From NCBI GenBank assembly GCA_018907035.1, contig JACCIC010000135.1, positions 985,001 to 1,049,000 on the forward strand: 64,000 nucleotides of DNA. Reading direction: 5' to 3'. Below the pieces are notes generated by a model, which searched no databases, was not told the DNA's origin, and saw nothing but the letters and a program-made list of their open reading frames with translations. Source of the DNA: Sycobia sp. Sy_11 (lineage: Eukaryota; Arthropoda; Insecta; Hymenoptera; Epichrysomallidae). The stretch's first letter is position 1. Each line of letters opens with the position of its first letter. Positions 1 through 12,250 of the stretch are shown piece after piece. The translations under genes were made by a program, and so were the position numbers.

Positions 1-1125
1 AATAATTGTGAATAAGTAAAAGCGTGTATAAAAATATCTAACCTGTATTAGTTATATCCATTTACGAATATACTTCGTGTTATTCTATAACTAAAATTGA
101 GTTTTTCACCGGAAAACACCCTTTCCTTTCCAACTCATCCTGGCGTTAAGCTCACCAAAGGGAAAAAGGGAAACCTCACAAAATATATACTGATATAGAT
201 TATATATATATATATATATTTAATTTGTGATTAATAATTAATGATTTGTTTTGAATTATTATCTACATATTTATTTAATTCTCCATTAATTCCAATAATT
301 AATTAAATAAACTTTGAATTAGCTATTATTTTTAATTCATAAAAAATTACATCTGGAGATAATTAACATTATACGAAAGAAAAGAATAAACTGTCAGAAT
401 ATATGACCAATAATTGTATCAAGACCCACCTCCATTCAGCAGATAATCATTATGTTACTACATGCATTAAATATATATATATGTATGTATATATATATAT
501 ATATATATAATCTGATCAGCTGTCCGACATTTGATGAAGGGTTGGGTCGACTTTTCGGTGATTCATGGTTCACCCGTTTAAAAAACACTGGCATGTTGTC
601 TGTGAAATCATATATAATGCGATGTTGCCGCTACTTTTTATATGATCTTGGAGATAGTGTGGAACACTTTGATAGTGGAGGGAGAAGCCTACGACTACTT
701 TTCATTTTCGACGTTTCGAGCAGCTCAGGCTCATCTTCAACAACTAAACTCTAAATAAATTTATTTATCTCTAACTTTAAATTTTCAATTTAATTTAATT
801 TTTATTTACATTTTAGTAGTAATATATATTTCATATTCTACGACGTTGATTATAAATAAGGACTGTCTGACTGTCACTATATTAGTAGATTCTATTATTG
901 TAGAAAAACTGTAAGATCGATAAAAATGTTTATTAATTTACAGTTGAATTCTCTACCTTCGCAACTGAAGCTTTGCTTCAGGTAACTAAATACTTCTTGG
1001 TATCAGATTGCTGCATCCATTCGGCACACCTGCATCTTTATGTTTTAGTCGATTTGTGTTTGCATCATAAATCATATTCTCATCATTTGTGGGAGATTTT
1101 AATTTTCTGCTCTAATATTAAGAAC
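1..1125. other. AT-rich spacer, no gene recognised
   Basis: No coding region could be supported on either strand. The stretch is strongly AT-rich and holds two TA-dinucleotide microsatellites near 200-219 and 487-509. A slightly GC-richer patch near 110-170 gave no recognisable translation. Confidence 0.6.
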
Positions 1126-2096
1126 GATTGAGGCTCATAGAATGCTTTTAAACACTTATGGCGAGGCCACTATTAGTGAAAGTACATACCAGAGTGGTTT
1201 CAACGCTTCAAGAACGGTGATGTTCAAGTTGCAGACCAGCATGGAAGTGGAAGAGAAAAGTTTTTCATAGATGCAGGATTGGAGGCATTACTTGATCAAG
1301 ACTCGCGTCAAATGCAACAAGAATTGGCAAGATCATTAGGAGTGATGCAACAAGCCATTTCAAAACGCCTGAGAGTCATGGTAATGATTCAGAAACAAAG
1401 AAATTGGGTGCTGTATGAGTTGTAGTCGAGAGATGTTGAACGGCGTTTGTTTGCATGTGGACAGCTGCTAGCGAGGCAAGGACGGAAGGCATTTTTGCAT
1501 CGCATTTTTGCATCACATTTTTGCATCGCATTTGCAGCGCAAAAAATCATGGGGATATCCAGGCCATGCTTCTACGTCGACGGGCAAACTGAATATTCAC
1601 GATTCTAAGGTCATGTTCAGTATTTGGTGGAACCAACGCGTCGTAGTGTATTATGAGTTATTAAAATTGACTGAAATAATCACAGGCAATCGATATTGAA
1701 CGTAATTAAGGAATTTGAACCGAGCATGGAAAGACGAACGGCTGCAATACAACAATACATATGAAAAAGTGGTTTGACAACATGATAATGCTCGACCCCA
1801 TTTGGCAGAAATGGTCAAGACATACTTGAATCATTGAAATGAGTTCTACGGCACCTGCCGTGTTCTCCAGACATTGCGTACTAACACTATCAGTTGTTTC
1901 GATCAATGGCACACCGCCATGCTGACCAGCACGTCCCGTCTTATGAAGAAGTAAAAAATTGGATCGATTCGTGGATTGATTGAAAAGATGACTAGTTTTT
2001 TCAACGCGGGAGTCGTATGCTGCCCGAAAGATGGGAGAAAGTAGTAACCAGCGATGACAATACTCTGAATTATAAATGTATAACCAGTCTTTTATA
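1126..2096 (+). pseudogene. mariner transposase relic (mauritiana/Mboumar-like)
   Basis: Decayed Tc1/mariner DD34D transposase, an enzyme that cuts and pastes its own element at TA sites. Reading across frames gives the N-terminal helix-turn-helix region (a QRWFQRFKNGD-like block near 1185-1215), the LLDQD and SKRL segments, the WVLYEL linker near 1405-1425, an HRI...KSWGYPGHAS block near 1500-1570, a SIWWNQ...YYELLK block near 1620-1670, and a C-terminal YQLFRSMAH...RMLPERWEKVV block ending near 2060. The frame is broken by several stops and shifts, and the extreme N-terminus and inverted repeats are not visible. The C-terminus closely resembles that of the intact mariner at 49.5-50.6 kb on the minus strand, so both probably belong to one lineage. 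It is non-functional. Confidence 0.88.
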
Positions 2097-2861
2097 ATAA
2101 AGCCTCGAAATTCAGGAAAAAACGGCGTAAGCAAACTTGTATACCTAACATTTAATACAATAAAATTATAATTCGAAATACAAAAGTGCATGACAATTGT
2201 GATAAATTCAAATATATTCTAAATACGCAAAACTATAAAAACTTAATATTTTTATTTGCTACTTAAATACTTAGAGCATTTCAATAAGTGAAACTAATGT
2301 TTTATAGATAAAGCCAGCATAGTGAAAATATTGAATTTTTTTATACCTTTTTTCTTTATTATATATAATTTGTTTATAATTATACGTGTAAATAATGTCA
2401 ACTTATTTTTCTATAAAATGAAGAAGGAAAATACCTTAGACTCTTTATTTTCCTGGTACTATACAGTAAGCAATGCAATTATAGTGTTACCCTAACAACC
2501 TTCCCGTTTTCTCAGTAGCATCTAAAGGTTTTGACGTTTACATATACGAAGAATAATTAGCCACAAAGATGTCAAAATATGATATATATATATACTACAA
2601 AACTGAACTTATATATAGATATTAGAAATTACTTACAATGTGCAGAAGCATTCAGCTATTGTTATCCAGACGTGGAAAACCAATATTAATAATAATCTCA
2701 TTAAATTATAATAAAAAGTGTAACTTATTTTAAAAGTTTTTTAAAAATTTATTTTTATATTTTTTGATTTCATAAATGTATTTCATTTTATATATTTCTA
2801 TTGGGTTTCTCCGTCGACAACGTAGCCAAGTGCAAAAAAACACTAGCGAAACTTCGTTACC
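2097..2861. other. AT-rich spacer, no gene recognised
   Basis: Nothing coding is recognisable between the mariner relic and the histone pseudogene. The sequence is low in GC with short TA runs, for example near 2581-2594. Confidence 0.5.
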
Positions 2862-3158
2862 ACGGCTCGTGCCGAGCAAACCGCACGTAAATCCACCGAA
2901 GGCAAGGTTCCGCGCAAGCAGCTCGTCACCAAGGCTGCGCACAAAAGTGAGCCTGTCACCGGAGGAGTAAAGAAGAGCTATTGTTACAGGTAGGGAACGG
3001 TCGCCCTTCGTGAAATCCGTCGCTACCAGAAAAGCACGAAACTCTTGATTCGTAAACTGCCTGTTCAGCGCCTCGTGCGGAAAATCGCTCAGGACTTCAA
3101 AACTGATCTGCGTTTCCAGAGCTCTGCCGTCATCGGCCTGCAGGTGGCGAGCGTGGGT
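2862..3158 (+). pseudogene. histone H3 pseudogene, truncated after about residue 96
   Basis: One continuous frame from 2865 matches histone H3 from A1 to about S96. Recognisable blocks are QTARKST (residues 5-11), PRKQL (16-20), GGVKK (33-37), [14 protein letters not shown] (45-58), LLIRKLP (60-66) and [16 protein letters not shown] (about 74-89). The start codon is ACG (2862-2864) and codon 43 (normally Pro) is TAG (2991-2993). Substitutions include K4E, G12E, R26H and F67V, and the C-terminal ~39 residues, including the rest of the histone fold, are absent. SSAV at 86-89 is closer to replication-dependent H3 than to H3.3. There is no intron, as expected both for a replicative H3 gene and for a retrocopy. 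It cannot encode a working histone. The frame is otherwise open and the identity high, which suggests a fairly recent or repeatedly copied fragment. Confidence 0.93.
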
Positions 3159-3861
3159 ACGCAAAGTTTAAATCAATCTATGAATTTTCGAAACAAAACA
3201 AAGAATAACCAACAAAAGCTAAAAACATGCTTTCAGAACAATCAGAACCGAATCGAAAATTAGTGTTACACATCACCTTCTAGACATCTAAGAATTTTCA
3301 AGAGACTGAAATTTAGTCAACTAAAAATAAGTGAACTACCATAGTTATAATATAGACAAATTTTCGAATGAAAAATGTAAACATTGTTATAATAAAGTTA
3401 ATCAGTTTTTTAATTAAAAAACAAATTTGATTCTTATAATCTGTATTTTAATTTATACTATAATTCATAATCTCATTACATATTTAAGAAAATATGATAT
3501 AGATTTTATTTTACGATGATTTGGCTATGTAACCTCCATACAACATCGTCGCGCAATATTTTAATATTGAGTGGTTACTAATTATAATAATCTATCATTG
3601 ATCGGAAGCAAACGGTCGAGCATGCGACGCCGGATAATAAATTATAAAATATGGTCGTCCTGAATTATTTAGTTTACATAGCGCATTAAAAAGCAAGGGA
3701 GAGCCGAGGCCGAGATCGTAAGCGCCTGAGTAAAAGAAGCAAGGCAGCCGAGAATAAACTTCATTGATCTATCATGAGTGCAAAGCTCTAAATTCCTGCC
3801 TTCACCCATTATTTCGATATAGTCAATTCGTGATCCTGGTTGCATAGTGTACTTTCAATGA
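3159..3861. other. spacer, no gene recognised
   Basis: AT-rich sequence downstream of the H3 fragment. A more GC-rich block at about 3610-3760 carries an AATAAA near 3752 and could be an LTR or UTR remnant, but no terminal motifs or coding capacity support that. Confidence 0.4.
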
Positions 3862-4290
3862 TCAACAAGCTCTACTATCCCATCTAAATTCTTGTGAGTT
3901 CTTCTTTTCTTGAGTGCGGGGCGCTTCCTGAAAACCCAGCGGTATTCCTTTACACAAGCGATCGATCACTTGTTTGTAAAATGCAGTATTCATAGTAGTA
4001 TATTGAAAAACAAATTCGTTGTGAATGATCTCTTTAGAATTAGCAATAATGATTAACATTATTTTTGCCAACACACTCAGCACTTTTTCCAACAAACTCA
4101 GCGTAATTGCTGCATTTTATGTAAAACACAAACTTTCATGACCCATAATAAAAGTTTTAAGAATATTTGGCTGCATTTCAATAATTTCCAGCAAGTCACG
4201 TGCATCATTAACTGGTTGCTATCACTGTTCATTAGTTAATGCGTGTTGAACGAAATACGCTAATACCTTCTTATTTTCAAAACGTTCGTG
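3862..4290 (-). pseudogene. mariner transposase relic, central part
   Basis: Minus-strand translation across frames gives central mariner transposase blocks in order: VNDARDLLEIIEM followed by a PNILKTF block (about 4150-4225), then LIIIANSKEIIHNEFVFQ and NTAFYKQVIDRL (about 3950-4060), matching the family's usual 'D(S)KGIVH.EFVP.G..VN..FY..V..RL' region. The first catalytic Asp block is replaced by GHESLCF and there are several stops. Both termini are missing. It is a different lineage from the 1.1 kb and 49.5 kb mariners, because the linker and IIH.EF block differ. It is non-functional. Confidence 0.72.
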
Positions 4291-4712
4291 ATAATACACC
4301 GATCGGTGGTTTGGGGTATTTCCAGAAGTTCTTTAATTCATCTGCAATTAGAGTTACGGTTATCGTTTAATGCAACTACAACTTTGTCGATGTTATTGCT
4401 ACTCTTCATTGCGCATGCCTGCCCACAAAAAAGGTCGCTCAGTTATGATTTGTTACACATAAAACATTCCCAGTCGCACCTTCGCTTTTTCGGCCGGTTG
4501 TACTCCAAAACTTTTCATTTTTGCTGATCTTTTCTTTTGGTGCAGATCTGTACATCATTGCGACTTTTGTGGACCTACAGTTTATAGTGGGTTTCAAACC
4601 ATAGTTTATTTCACCATGTATTTCCAGACTCGAGTTGTTAACCACTGTAAAGCCTGATTGATAGAATAGTGCATAGAGCCGGTCTACTTGTAGGAATAAA
4701 TAAATCTTTATA
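4291..4712. other. unassigned stretch with an open minus-strand frame
   Basis: A 68-codon open frame lies on the minus strand at 4439-4645 with a normal amino-acid composition, but I do not recognise it. It sits between the upstream edge of a mariner relic and the 3' end of a LINE. It may be a leftover of another mobile element or chance. Confidence 0.3.
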
Positions 4713-4790
4713 TATGTAATATATTTGCCAGTATATAATTGCCAGTTTAAATATATGCCAGTGCATATAATTGTCAGTGTATATGATTAG
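4713..4790 (-). repeat. short tandem repeats at the LINE 3' tail
   Basis: About four imperfect ~20-bp units share the core TTGCCAGTRTATAA on the plus strand. They lie exactly where the 3' tail of the minus-strand LINE at 4.8-7.0 kb should end. Some non-LTR elements finish in simple tandem repeats instead of poly(A). Confidence 0.55.
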
Positions 4791-6985
4791 AGTTTTAATA
4801 CATTATGTTTTTGCCCACTGTCAGATTCCTAACTACCTCATCAGGTTTCTCTGTTATCTCTGCTTCTAGCAAATGTTCAATTGCTTCTATCGACTCCTTG
4901 GTCTGTAGGAGTTGCTTGACTAGTTCGAGCGTTATGTAAGTCGTCTGGCTCAACAGAACTGGTACCTCAATAGAGCTGTTGTTTTCCCTTTTCTACGTTA
5001 TCTTAATTTCCGCATATTTGGGACAGACGGCCAGAACGTGCTCTGGTGTATTCGCCTCCCCATATGTGCATGTATCGCCCTCTCTCAGATGAACTCGAGA
5101 GCGATATGACCCGAACTCTCCATGCCCTGCGAGAAATTAGATTAGCTTTCACGACGGTCTGATCCAATCTGCCCCTATCCTACCTCTGACACAAGGCAGA
5201 TAAGAATATGTCAGCCTACCTTTTGTCGAGTTATCCCTGATTACCTGCCAGTCATCGAGATATCTTTCTGATATCTCTCATGCCGCACGATGTTAGTCCT
5301 CAGGTGATGCTGCATTTTTACGGTTTGCTTACAGTTCCGCTCTACGTCTCCATTCTAGCACGATGGAAGAGTTTTCCCGCTCTGACTGCTAGAACGTCTG
5401 TTGAGAAGGTCCTGTATACACTGGAAGCTCTAATGAGCGTGTGACTTTGAATGCCAACTTGCGTTGCTGTTTTAAACACATCGAATTGTGCCAATCTGCC
5501 ACTGCATAGTCCGCGATAGGTGTGAAAAGCCCGGTATAGACAGTACTAAGCGCCTTAAATTTAAGGCGCATTCTCATCTTGCTGGTCATCTAATCCTGTT
5601 AAAGAAATCCATTCATTTGGATTGTACCGATTTCAAATGACAGCCGATTTTAAGATGTTCGCCGAAATGGATCCATTGTGTCTCATACTTTCTAATCTCT
5701 ACAGCCTGGAGTAGTCGATTTTAATCAGAGACGGGACTTTAGGTGAAGGTGATCTCTCAAGATCAACATTCCAAATTTTTCAAAGGCCAGCCTCATTTTA
5801 TTGAGGAGACACCAGAATTCATCTTCTTCAATGTAAATCTGTCCTATCCTTTCGACCTCTCTACGCAAGTCTCCCTCCACAAGGAGTGTATAGATATTGA
5901 CTTCACACCCTAATCTGTGCGGATCCCTGCAGGCATTCTTTACTGATTCCAAGTTGTACTTCCTCGAAGCCATCTCTAATAAGGACTCGACGGTCCTTCA
6001 GGTAATCTCTTATCAGTTTATAAAGACCTCTAGGGCACGCTTTGCTTTTCAATGCTGTTAGTACAGCGGGCCACTAGAGATTGTCAAAGGCACCCTTCAT
6101 GACCAGAAAGATTGCTACAACATATTTTCTGCTCGATTCACTCACAGACCTACGCAACTGAATTATGGCGTCCTCTGTGGATTGCCCTCTCCTATAGCCA
6201 TATTGTCTTGGAGATAACCTTGTGTCAAAGATCCTGCTGAATTTGTTCAGTATTAGAGCTTCAAGGGCTTTGCCGAGTATTGGCAATAGGCAAATGAGTC
6301 TGTAAGACGCAGGGTCGTCAGGTTCTTTTTTGTCTTCACCCTTTCGGATTTTGATGACTTGACCGACCTTCCACTCATTGGGGAAAACCGAGAACCTCAA
6401 GCACGATATGTTGTATATATTGATCAGGTCCTGTCTGATGGTTGGCAGTGCTGTTCGAATGATGGCCAAGTCGAAGCTGTCTGGACCAGGGGCGTTACCC
6501 AGATTCATTCTAGACAAGACCTGATCCAACTCAGCGAGATTAAATTCATCCTCTACCCCTACAGGCGGTAAGGTTGGTCAAGCACGTCATATCTTTTTAC
6601 TCTTGATCTTCATTCTGTATATTGACTGGAGTGAACAGGGTGTTTAGTACTGTCGTAGCGGTACTCATCCAGTCCGTCTTGTAGGTGGTATCATTCAGAC
6701 GGACGTTGCAAGCAACTTCTTTAATGGACCGCTTACCCACTGGAAGCCGGTAAGCTATGCTCCAAAGGTTCTGATTACCCTTCACTCTGACAAAGTCTTA
6801 CCACTTAGTCTCTTTAGTGTGCCTGAGTCTACGGACATACTCCTTTCTGGCCACTTTGTATTCTTTCTTGAGGTGGCCCGTATAACAGGATCACGCTCTA
6901 TCTGGAAAGCTCGACGGGCTTGATTCGTAGCTCTTTTCATTGTATCTCACTCAGGGTTCCACCACGGAATCCTACTAATAACTAG
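4791..6985 (-). pseudogene. R1-clade non-LTR retrotransposon (LINE A), 5'-truncated ORF2 relic
   Basis: Minus-strand relic of an ORF2-type reverse transcriptase. In order from high to low coordinates: the end of an endonuclease/linker region with IPWWNPE (about 6950-6970); RT finger motifs GNAPGPD (about 6490), NIYN and FPNEWK (about 6380), SYRLICLLP...GKALE (about 6270-6310), RQYGYRRGQSTEDAI (about 6170-6215) and KGAFDN (about 6080). The remains of LQGSA come next, then a damaged palm in which no FADD/YADD box can be read. Near 5030-5085 lies a C-terminal zinc-knuckle block (C-T-Y-G...EHVLAVCPKYAE) typical of R1-type elements. Multiple stops and shifts are present. The endonuclease domain is lost and the 5' end abuts gypsy element A near 6990. 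It copied itself by target-primed reverse transcription when active and is now dead. Confidence 0.88.
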
Positions 6986-6989
6986 CCTA

Positions 6990-8170
6990 CTACTCGGTAT
7001 GGCAAAATTACTGTTGGCGTCAGTTTGCAAGGTGTTTGGGCAGTTTGGCGCGGGCCTCGCCAGTATTCGTGCTTGCGTTAGCAAAACCTTTAATTTTTCG
7101 AAGAGCGTTGTTGATCGCTTTTCCATATCCACACAGTATTCTTTTTCAATAATTTAGTTAATGACAGATTTATCTCTGCCAAATTCTCAATAAATCGGGC
7201 GTACCAGCCCACCATTCCTAGAAATGTTCTCAGTTGTTTTAGATTACTGTGAGCTGGGTACTCAATCCAGATCATTGCGTAGACCGTCCTTATCTACGAT
7301 ATACTCTAAGTACTTCACTTCAGGACAACAAAATTCGAATTTCTCCACGTTTACCCGTAAGCCTACCTCCTTGAGGCACTGTAGCACTGCCAACTTTTCT
7401 GTAAGTTCATGAAATGAATTAGTGGCAACGATGATATCATCAGTGTACACGAATATTGCTGGTTTCCATTCTGGTCCAAACATGACGTCCATACCACGTT
7501 GAGAACTTATGGGGGTATTGATGAGTCCGTAGGGTATTCGAGTATATTGTACAGACTTTTCTGTCGAACAACGAACGCCGTGATCTCATTGCTTGACTCG
7601 TCTAGCAGTATCTGATGATATGCTTGGTTCAGGTCTATATACGAGAGGTATCGTAGATCAATCAACAAGTATGAGGGAGAAAATGCACCCTTTCTTGTTA
7701 TCTGGTTGATCGCTCTGTAATATAAACAGAAACGGATCTTCCCATATTTTTTAGGCATGATGACAGCTCGACCACGAGCTTTTGGACGGCTCAAGAATAC
7801 CTTCAGCCAATAGTTTATCGACCTCCACCTAGGCTTGTCGAAGTGATTTGTCTGGAACGCGCCGTAATCACTGTTTAATGGGTCGATATCCTTGTATGTC
7901 AATCTGGTGAGGTAGTACTTTAGCCGGAGGGATTATACTGCTTGGTTTCAGCAATAAGCCTCTTAAGGCTTTCCCGAAAGCTTCTCTATCATTCTCGCTT
8001 AGAGTAGCCACGCCAGCGACTGCTGCTAGGGCTGTAATTGCCTGCAGGTGGCTTTTTCGCAGTATTTTCCGTGGTATATGCCAAGTGACATCGGAAAAAT
8101 TTATAGTTATCTTTAAGTGTACTAATATATCGACGTCAAGGATCATATCGTACGTTAGCGACTTGCACAC
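6990..8170 (-). pseudogene. gypsy element A protease and reverse transcriptase relic
   Basis: Protease tail (8170-7870): MILDVDIL, WHIPRK and DIQGYRPIKQ blocks. RT (7902-7090): KYGKIRFCLYYRAINQ (fingers), LSYIDLNQAYHQI (motif A region), EWKPAIFVYTDDIIVA (YTDD box near 7440), EKFEFCCPEVKYL, and FLGMVGWYARFIENLA in the thumb (about 7190-7230). After this an AFEKLK-like block and a short LQTDA (start of RNase H, about 7000-7030) are followed directly by LINE sequence. The catalytic Y-x-D-D survives as YTDD, but a break near 7500 replaces the PFGL.NAP.TFQ block, and frameshifts elsewhere abolish function. The protein would have made cDNA from the element RNA inside its particles. Confidence 0.85.
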
Positions 8171-8354
8171 CTTGAAGCGGGCTTTGGCATTCTGATTATC
8201 CAGGGTCTTTTAGTGCGGGGAATATTTGTCCCGCATTTTCTAGATTTAGAAATTGACCATTTTCATCCTAGGGCATCATTGCCGTAGGATGGGATTGCGC
8301 GACTTCCCGGGCATGTATGGCTCTGTAGGGAGAATGATATACGTTAGTAATTGA

Positions 8355-10255
8355 TCAACGGCGAGATAGTGCCGCTGTATCTACTACAACTGTTTTTTGT
8401 GATGGAAGCATGTCATAAGGTGTTTGGGAGTCGACTCCTGAATCTGACCCCCTTATTCGTTTCTCGACTATTTCCTTTCGGGTCCACAGCGGGTGCAATT
8501 CGCAGTAGTAACGTTCTCCTCTCCGCAGTTGTAGCAGAAGATCCTTCATCTTTTGAGGCACCTGTCTGCCCAAAGCCGCGGCCGATTACACGCCCAGCAG
8601 GGTCTATTGTCGGGTTAGTGTTATTGTTTCCAGTTTCGACTGGGCATTGTCCCTTACGGCTGTGAGAGCGGTACTGTCGGTCCGTACATCTCGGTCGTGA
8701 GTCAGTGTTTCTTCTCTCATCTTCATAGTATGATACACGTAATCGTTCGAAAATTCTCCGGGAATATAGGGAATAGGCCAGAGACGGGCTTCTATTTCAG
8801 TTTTTCGAGGGATATGTGTTATAGGCAGATCGAGAAGGTGATTGATATAGTGATCTTGACAATCTACTTTTCTTGCGGTAAATCCCATATGTATACTTTT
8901 ATTCGGTTATGGTCTCTTCGTTCTGGTGAACGTCCTCTGTCATGTCGCGGTATCGGGCTTCTGTTTCCGTTTCTCGGGGATACATGTCGTTGTGCCTCCT
9001 CTCGCCGATTTAAAATCGAGACGGAGAGTTCTAACAGCACCACCTGCTTGGTTTTGTTCTTGGTGTTATCCTCATCTAAGGCGGCCAGGTTTGCTTGTCC
9101 CGAAGAGTAGCAAACAGGCTGATCATGTACTTATCCACTGAGGGCGGTGCTTTCTAGCGCTTAGTCAGCTGTTTTTTCAATTCCACTTATTGACCAAGTA
9201 CTTGCAACTCTTTGATTCTCTGGAAATCGTTTCAATTCATCCGGTCTATAAAGTCAGGATGGATGTTTCTCTACACTCGATTCAGTTGGGCTTGGAGCGG
9301 TAGGGGTGGCACATTTTGTCTAATAAAATTCTTATTCCTATTGAATACGAACCAATTGATTCGTTTGGTCCTTGTGTACAATCACGGACTTCATCTTCAG
9401 GCGCAACGGGTAATCAATTGGACGAAACTATCGTCTGACTGCTGACTTAATATCCAGCATAGTCTCCACCCCTTGTATATAACATCGTATATAACCACCT
9501 CTTGCCCATATACGCGCTGCTCCGTTCAAGATCCCGGGTATCAATTTTAAGATTTGCGTGATAGTAAAATTCAAGCTCTCCACTGTTTCTTCGAGTCGGT
9601 CGATAAATTCATTGACATCCTCGCCGGGCTTCCTGAGAACCATACATTCCACTGCCGTAGTCGTTGGTCGGCTCTGGTCTCTTTAATATAGGTACTACCC
9701 GGTACATGTGTTGTTACGTGCGTGTCACATCGTGCATGTTTCCTGTCCTGAAATTCGCTCGTGCTGTTCCAGGAGTTAAGCCTCGCGTCTCTTAATAGTT
9801 CAGCATATTGCCTGTCATTCCTGTGACATATACAGGTTTTTCGTTGCTTCTAGCGAAGTCCATTGTTGGCGGTGATGGAGCCTGCTTGGTGTTTGTAAGC
9901 CAGAATTGTTCGGCCATGTGGGCGGTGTGGCGATATGGCTCCTCGTTAGGGACTTATTTCTATCCATTTGAACCAGTTCCTGCTTAAGGATATCATCATT
10001 CGATGGGATTTTCCTTCTGGCCCCTGTGCCTTTACTCTGGAGCTCCGTTAAGTGCAGCATCTCTGAAATATCAGGTATCTTCTGCGGAGCCTTATTGGGC
10101 ATGTCAGCTTTGTCTGCTGAATCCCCTGCAGCTGCATAATTACCGAAAAGTCGACGAGGTTCGGACCGTAACAGTCGATCACGCAGAGATTTTATTGGCT
10201 CGTCTATTTTTATTTGAAGCTTTGTCGCTTCTTTCTGCAAATCTTCTTTGTCCAT
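8355..10255 (-). pseudogene. gypsy element A gag relic with degenerate zinc knuckle
   Basis: Capsid/nucleocapsid polyprotein remains. The N-terminal region (10255-9815) is charged and rich in helices, starting with a MDKEDLQKEATKLQ segment. A capsid-like segment at 9652-9428 reads GEDVNEFIDRLEETVESLN and continues to LIPGILNGAARIWARG, matching the retrotransposon gag 'LL.GEA..WW' layout. The nucleocapsid near 8500-8550 reads FCYNCGEEN followed by ANCTRCG: a C-x2-C...C knuckle whose His position is Val, so it is degenerate. Frames are split by several stops. Order and strand agree with the downstream protease and RT. Confidence 0.75.
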
Positions 10256-10310
10256 TTCGACAAATAAACTGTTCAGCCGTTTTTTTCATCCTCGATAGTA
10301 TTGCTCATGT

Positions 10311-12250
10311 TCGATGTATTATATCCGAAAGAGAGGGAGAAAAACGAGGCGAGATCCGGGTGAGGTCACCTGTTTCTCTGTTCTCTCTGTTGCATGAAAT
10401 TTCTCTTAAGTATTTCTTTTCTAAAGTTGTTTCGATATATTCAAAAAGAAATTCTAGGAGCATGGAAAATTTCACGATCGCTGTTTGAGATAAAGACTAT
10501 AGTTGAAAATTATTTCCGGTGTTTGATACGTGTGTGAGTATGTCTCTTTCTTCTTTTTTCTTTTTTTAGGTAAGTTAATAATCCAAAATATAATTTATTT
10601 GTTTATTTATTTATAATAATCTTGTTTATTAATATATAATTATATGATGATATTAATTCATATACCCATCTTAATCTATCTACGTTTTTTGGTTAGTATA
10701 TTTATTTATTTTAGTTATTTAAATTACTTTTTGGTTGGATCAATCTTAATTGATCTTCTTTAAATTATAATTGTAGTTTTAATTATTCCTAAATTCTTGC
10801 GATGCACTTGCTGATTCTATTCTATGATGTCTATTGATTGTCACTATTGTTTATTTTAATGGCCTGTAATTGTTTATACTGTATCCGTGTGTACGTTATT
10901 CTGAATCTTTCGTTTAATAACTTTCAGTTAACTATTATAAAACCTCGTTAACTTTTAGAATTTGTTTAAACTATTTAAATTATTTATAACATTATCTGCA
11001 AGATTCATCAGTTTAATTCACCAGTCACGTGATAAGAAGCCGCTTCTTGATTGTTTAGAAATGTTCTCATTATTTATGCATAATTTATTTGTTTATATCT
11101 TGTTTATTATTTATTTAATTTATTATTATTATGTTTTATTATTATTAATTTTGTTAATGTTATTAGTTTAGCGGTTGCTATTGTGTTCGCTAAATTGTAT
11201 TAAAGAATTACTGGTATTAGTAGCAATTTAGATTTTCATAATTATCTATTACATTTATCCTGTTGTTAATTAATTAATTGATTTGTTTATTTAATATTGT
11301 TTAAATTATAATTGTTGGTCCTGTGTGATTCTCTTGTATCCATAATGATTCAGCAGATGCCGAGTATTTCATTCACTTAGTTATATAAGGTGATACTTGT
11401 ACTTTACACAGTGTTCCTTTACTATTTAATTATTTTATAATTATAAATTATTACAAATTTTTATAAGTTCAATTTATTATTTAAAGTTCGTTTTCAAGCG
11501 TAGAAGTTCATTAACTCTTAATAAAAATTTGTAGTGTTTAAACCAGAGTGCTTTTACTTCTATGTACAATATAAAAAAATATTATTATTAATACATTACT
11601 TTAATTATTGTTTCAAACCCAAATAACTGGTTTAGTTAATATGTTATAGTTCTTTTTGATTTTACCCGTACTGTTCTAGTTGGCAATTCCTCTTAGTCAC
11701 AAGCTGCTTGCTTATGCATGTACTACATATAGGTGTTTCTGGTATATTTCAAAGCTATAAAAGTAGCTTATTATTTTTACCAACTTTTTTATGTATTGTT
11801 CGATCCTTCTAATTTTTGTTTCCACCATTCTGTGGATATTTACAGACTTAGACCACTTTGCAGAAGTTGCAAATTCCAATTCCTTCTATGGATTTTCCTC
11901 TTACTAATTCTTCATAACAAGGGCATCAGTGCTGATTCGATAGACTACGTCGTACAGGGGGAAATTATAGGTACAGGCTGGCTTTAAACAAAAGGAGCAA
12001 TTAATCTGTACGTTAACTATGTGGGAGTCACGAAAATAAACTATTTTACTGGTGTGGCCGTAAAAGGTAGAATTAATTCATTTATCGTCGCGAGATTGTA
12101 CACTACTTGCGGATCGTTATTATAAAGGGAGGAAATCACTAAGGGGACTAGCGTGGCATCGAAAGACGTAACTTAGACAATTAGGTCAATTCGAAACAGT
12201 AGTTGTCGGACGCATCCTCCTTGCTATCAACTTAGCTTGCTGATAACGAT
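10311..12250. other. AT-rich spacer, no gene recognised
   Basis: About 1.9 kb upstream (on the minus strand) of the element A gag. The first ~250 bases could be its 5' leader. No paired LTR, PBS or coding match could be supported. ORFs here (for example 11733-11987 plus) have hydrophobic, AT-driven composition and look like chance. Confidence 0.5.

Larger units (their letters stand above)
6986..10310 (-). mobile_element. Ty3/gypsy element A, decayed, LTRs not seen
   Basis: A minus-strand retrotransposon internal region in the order gag (10.3-8.4 kb), protease (8.2-7.9 kb) and RT (7.9-7.0 kb), broken at the RT/RNase H boundary by the LINE A junction near 6990. RNase H, integrase and the 3' LTR are missing on the low-coordinate side. 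I could not find a convincing 5' LTR to the right; 10.3-12.2 kb is AT-rich. The protein blocks are closest to those of element C at 17-19.7 kb, including the same protease phrase about an inducible 'DI' site and the RT phrase FCCP(E/D)V.YL. Confidence 0.85.

Noticed and set aside
4439..4645. 68-codon minus-strand ORF as part of the neighbouring mariner or LINE
   Set aside because: Its sequence does not match either family. It is kept only as an unassigned open frame.
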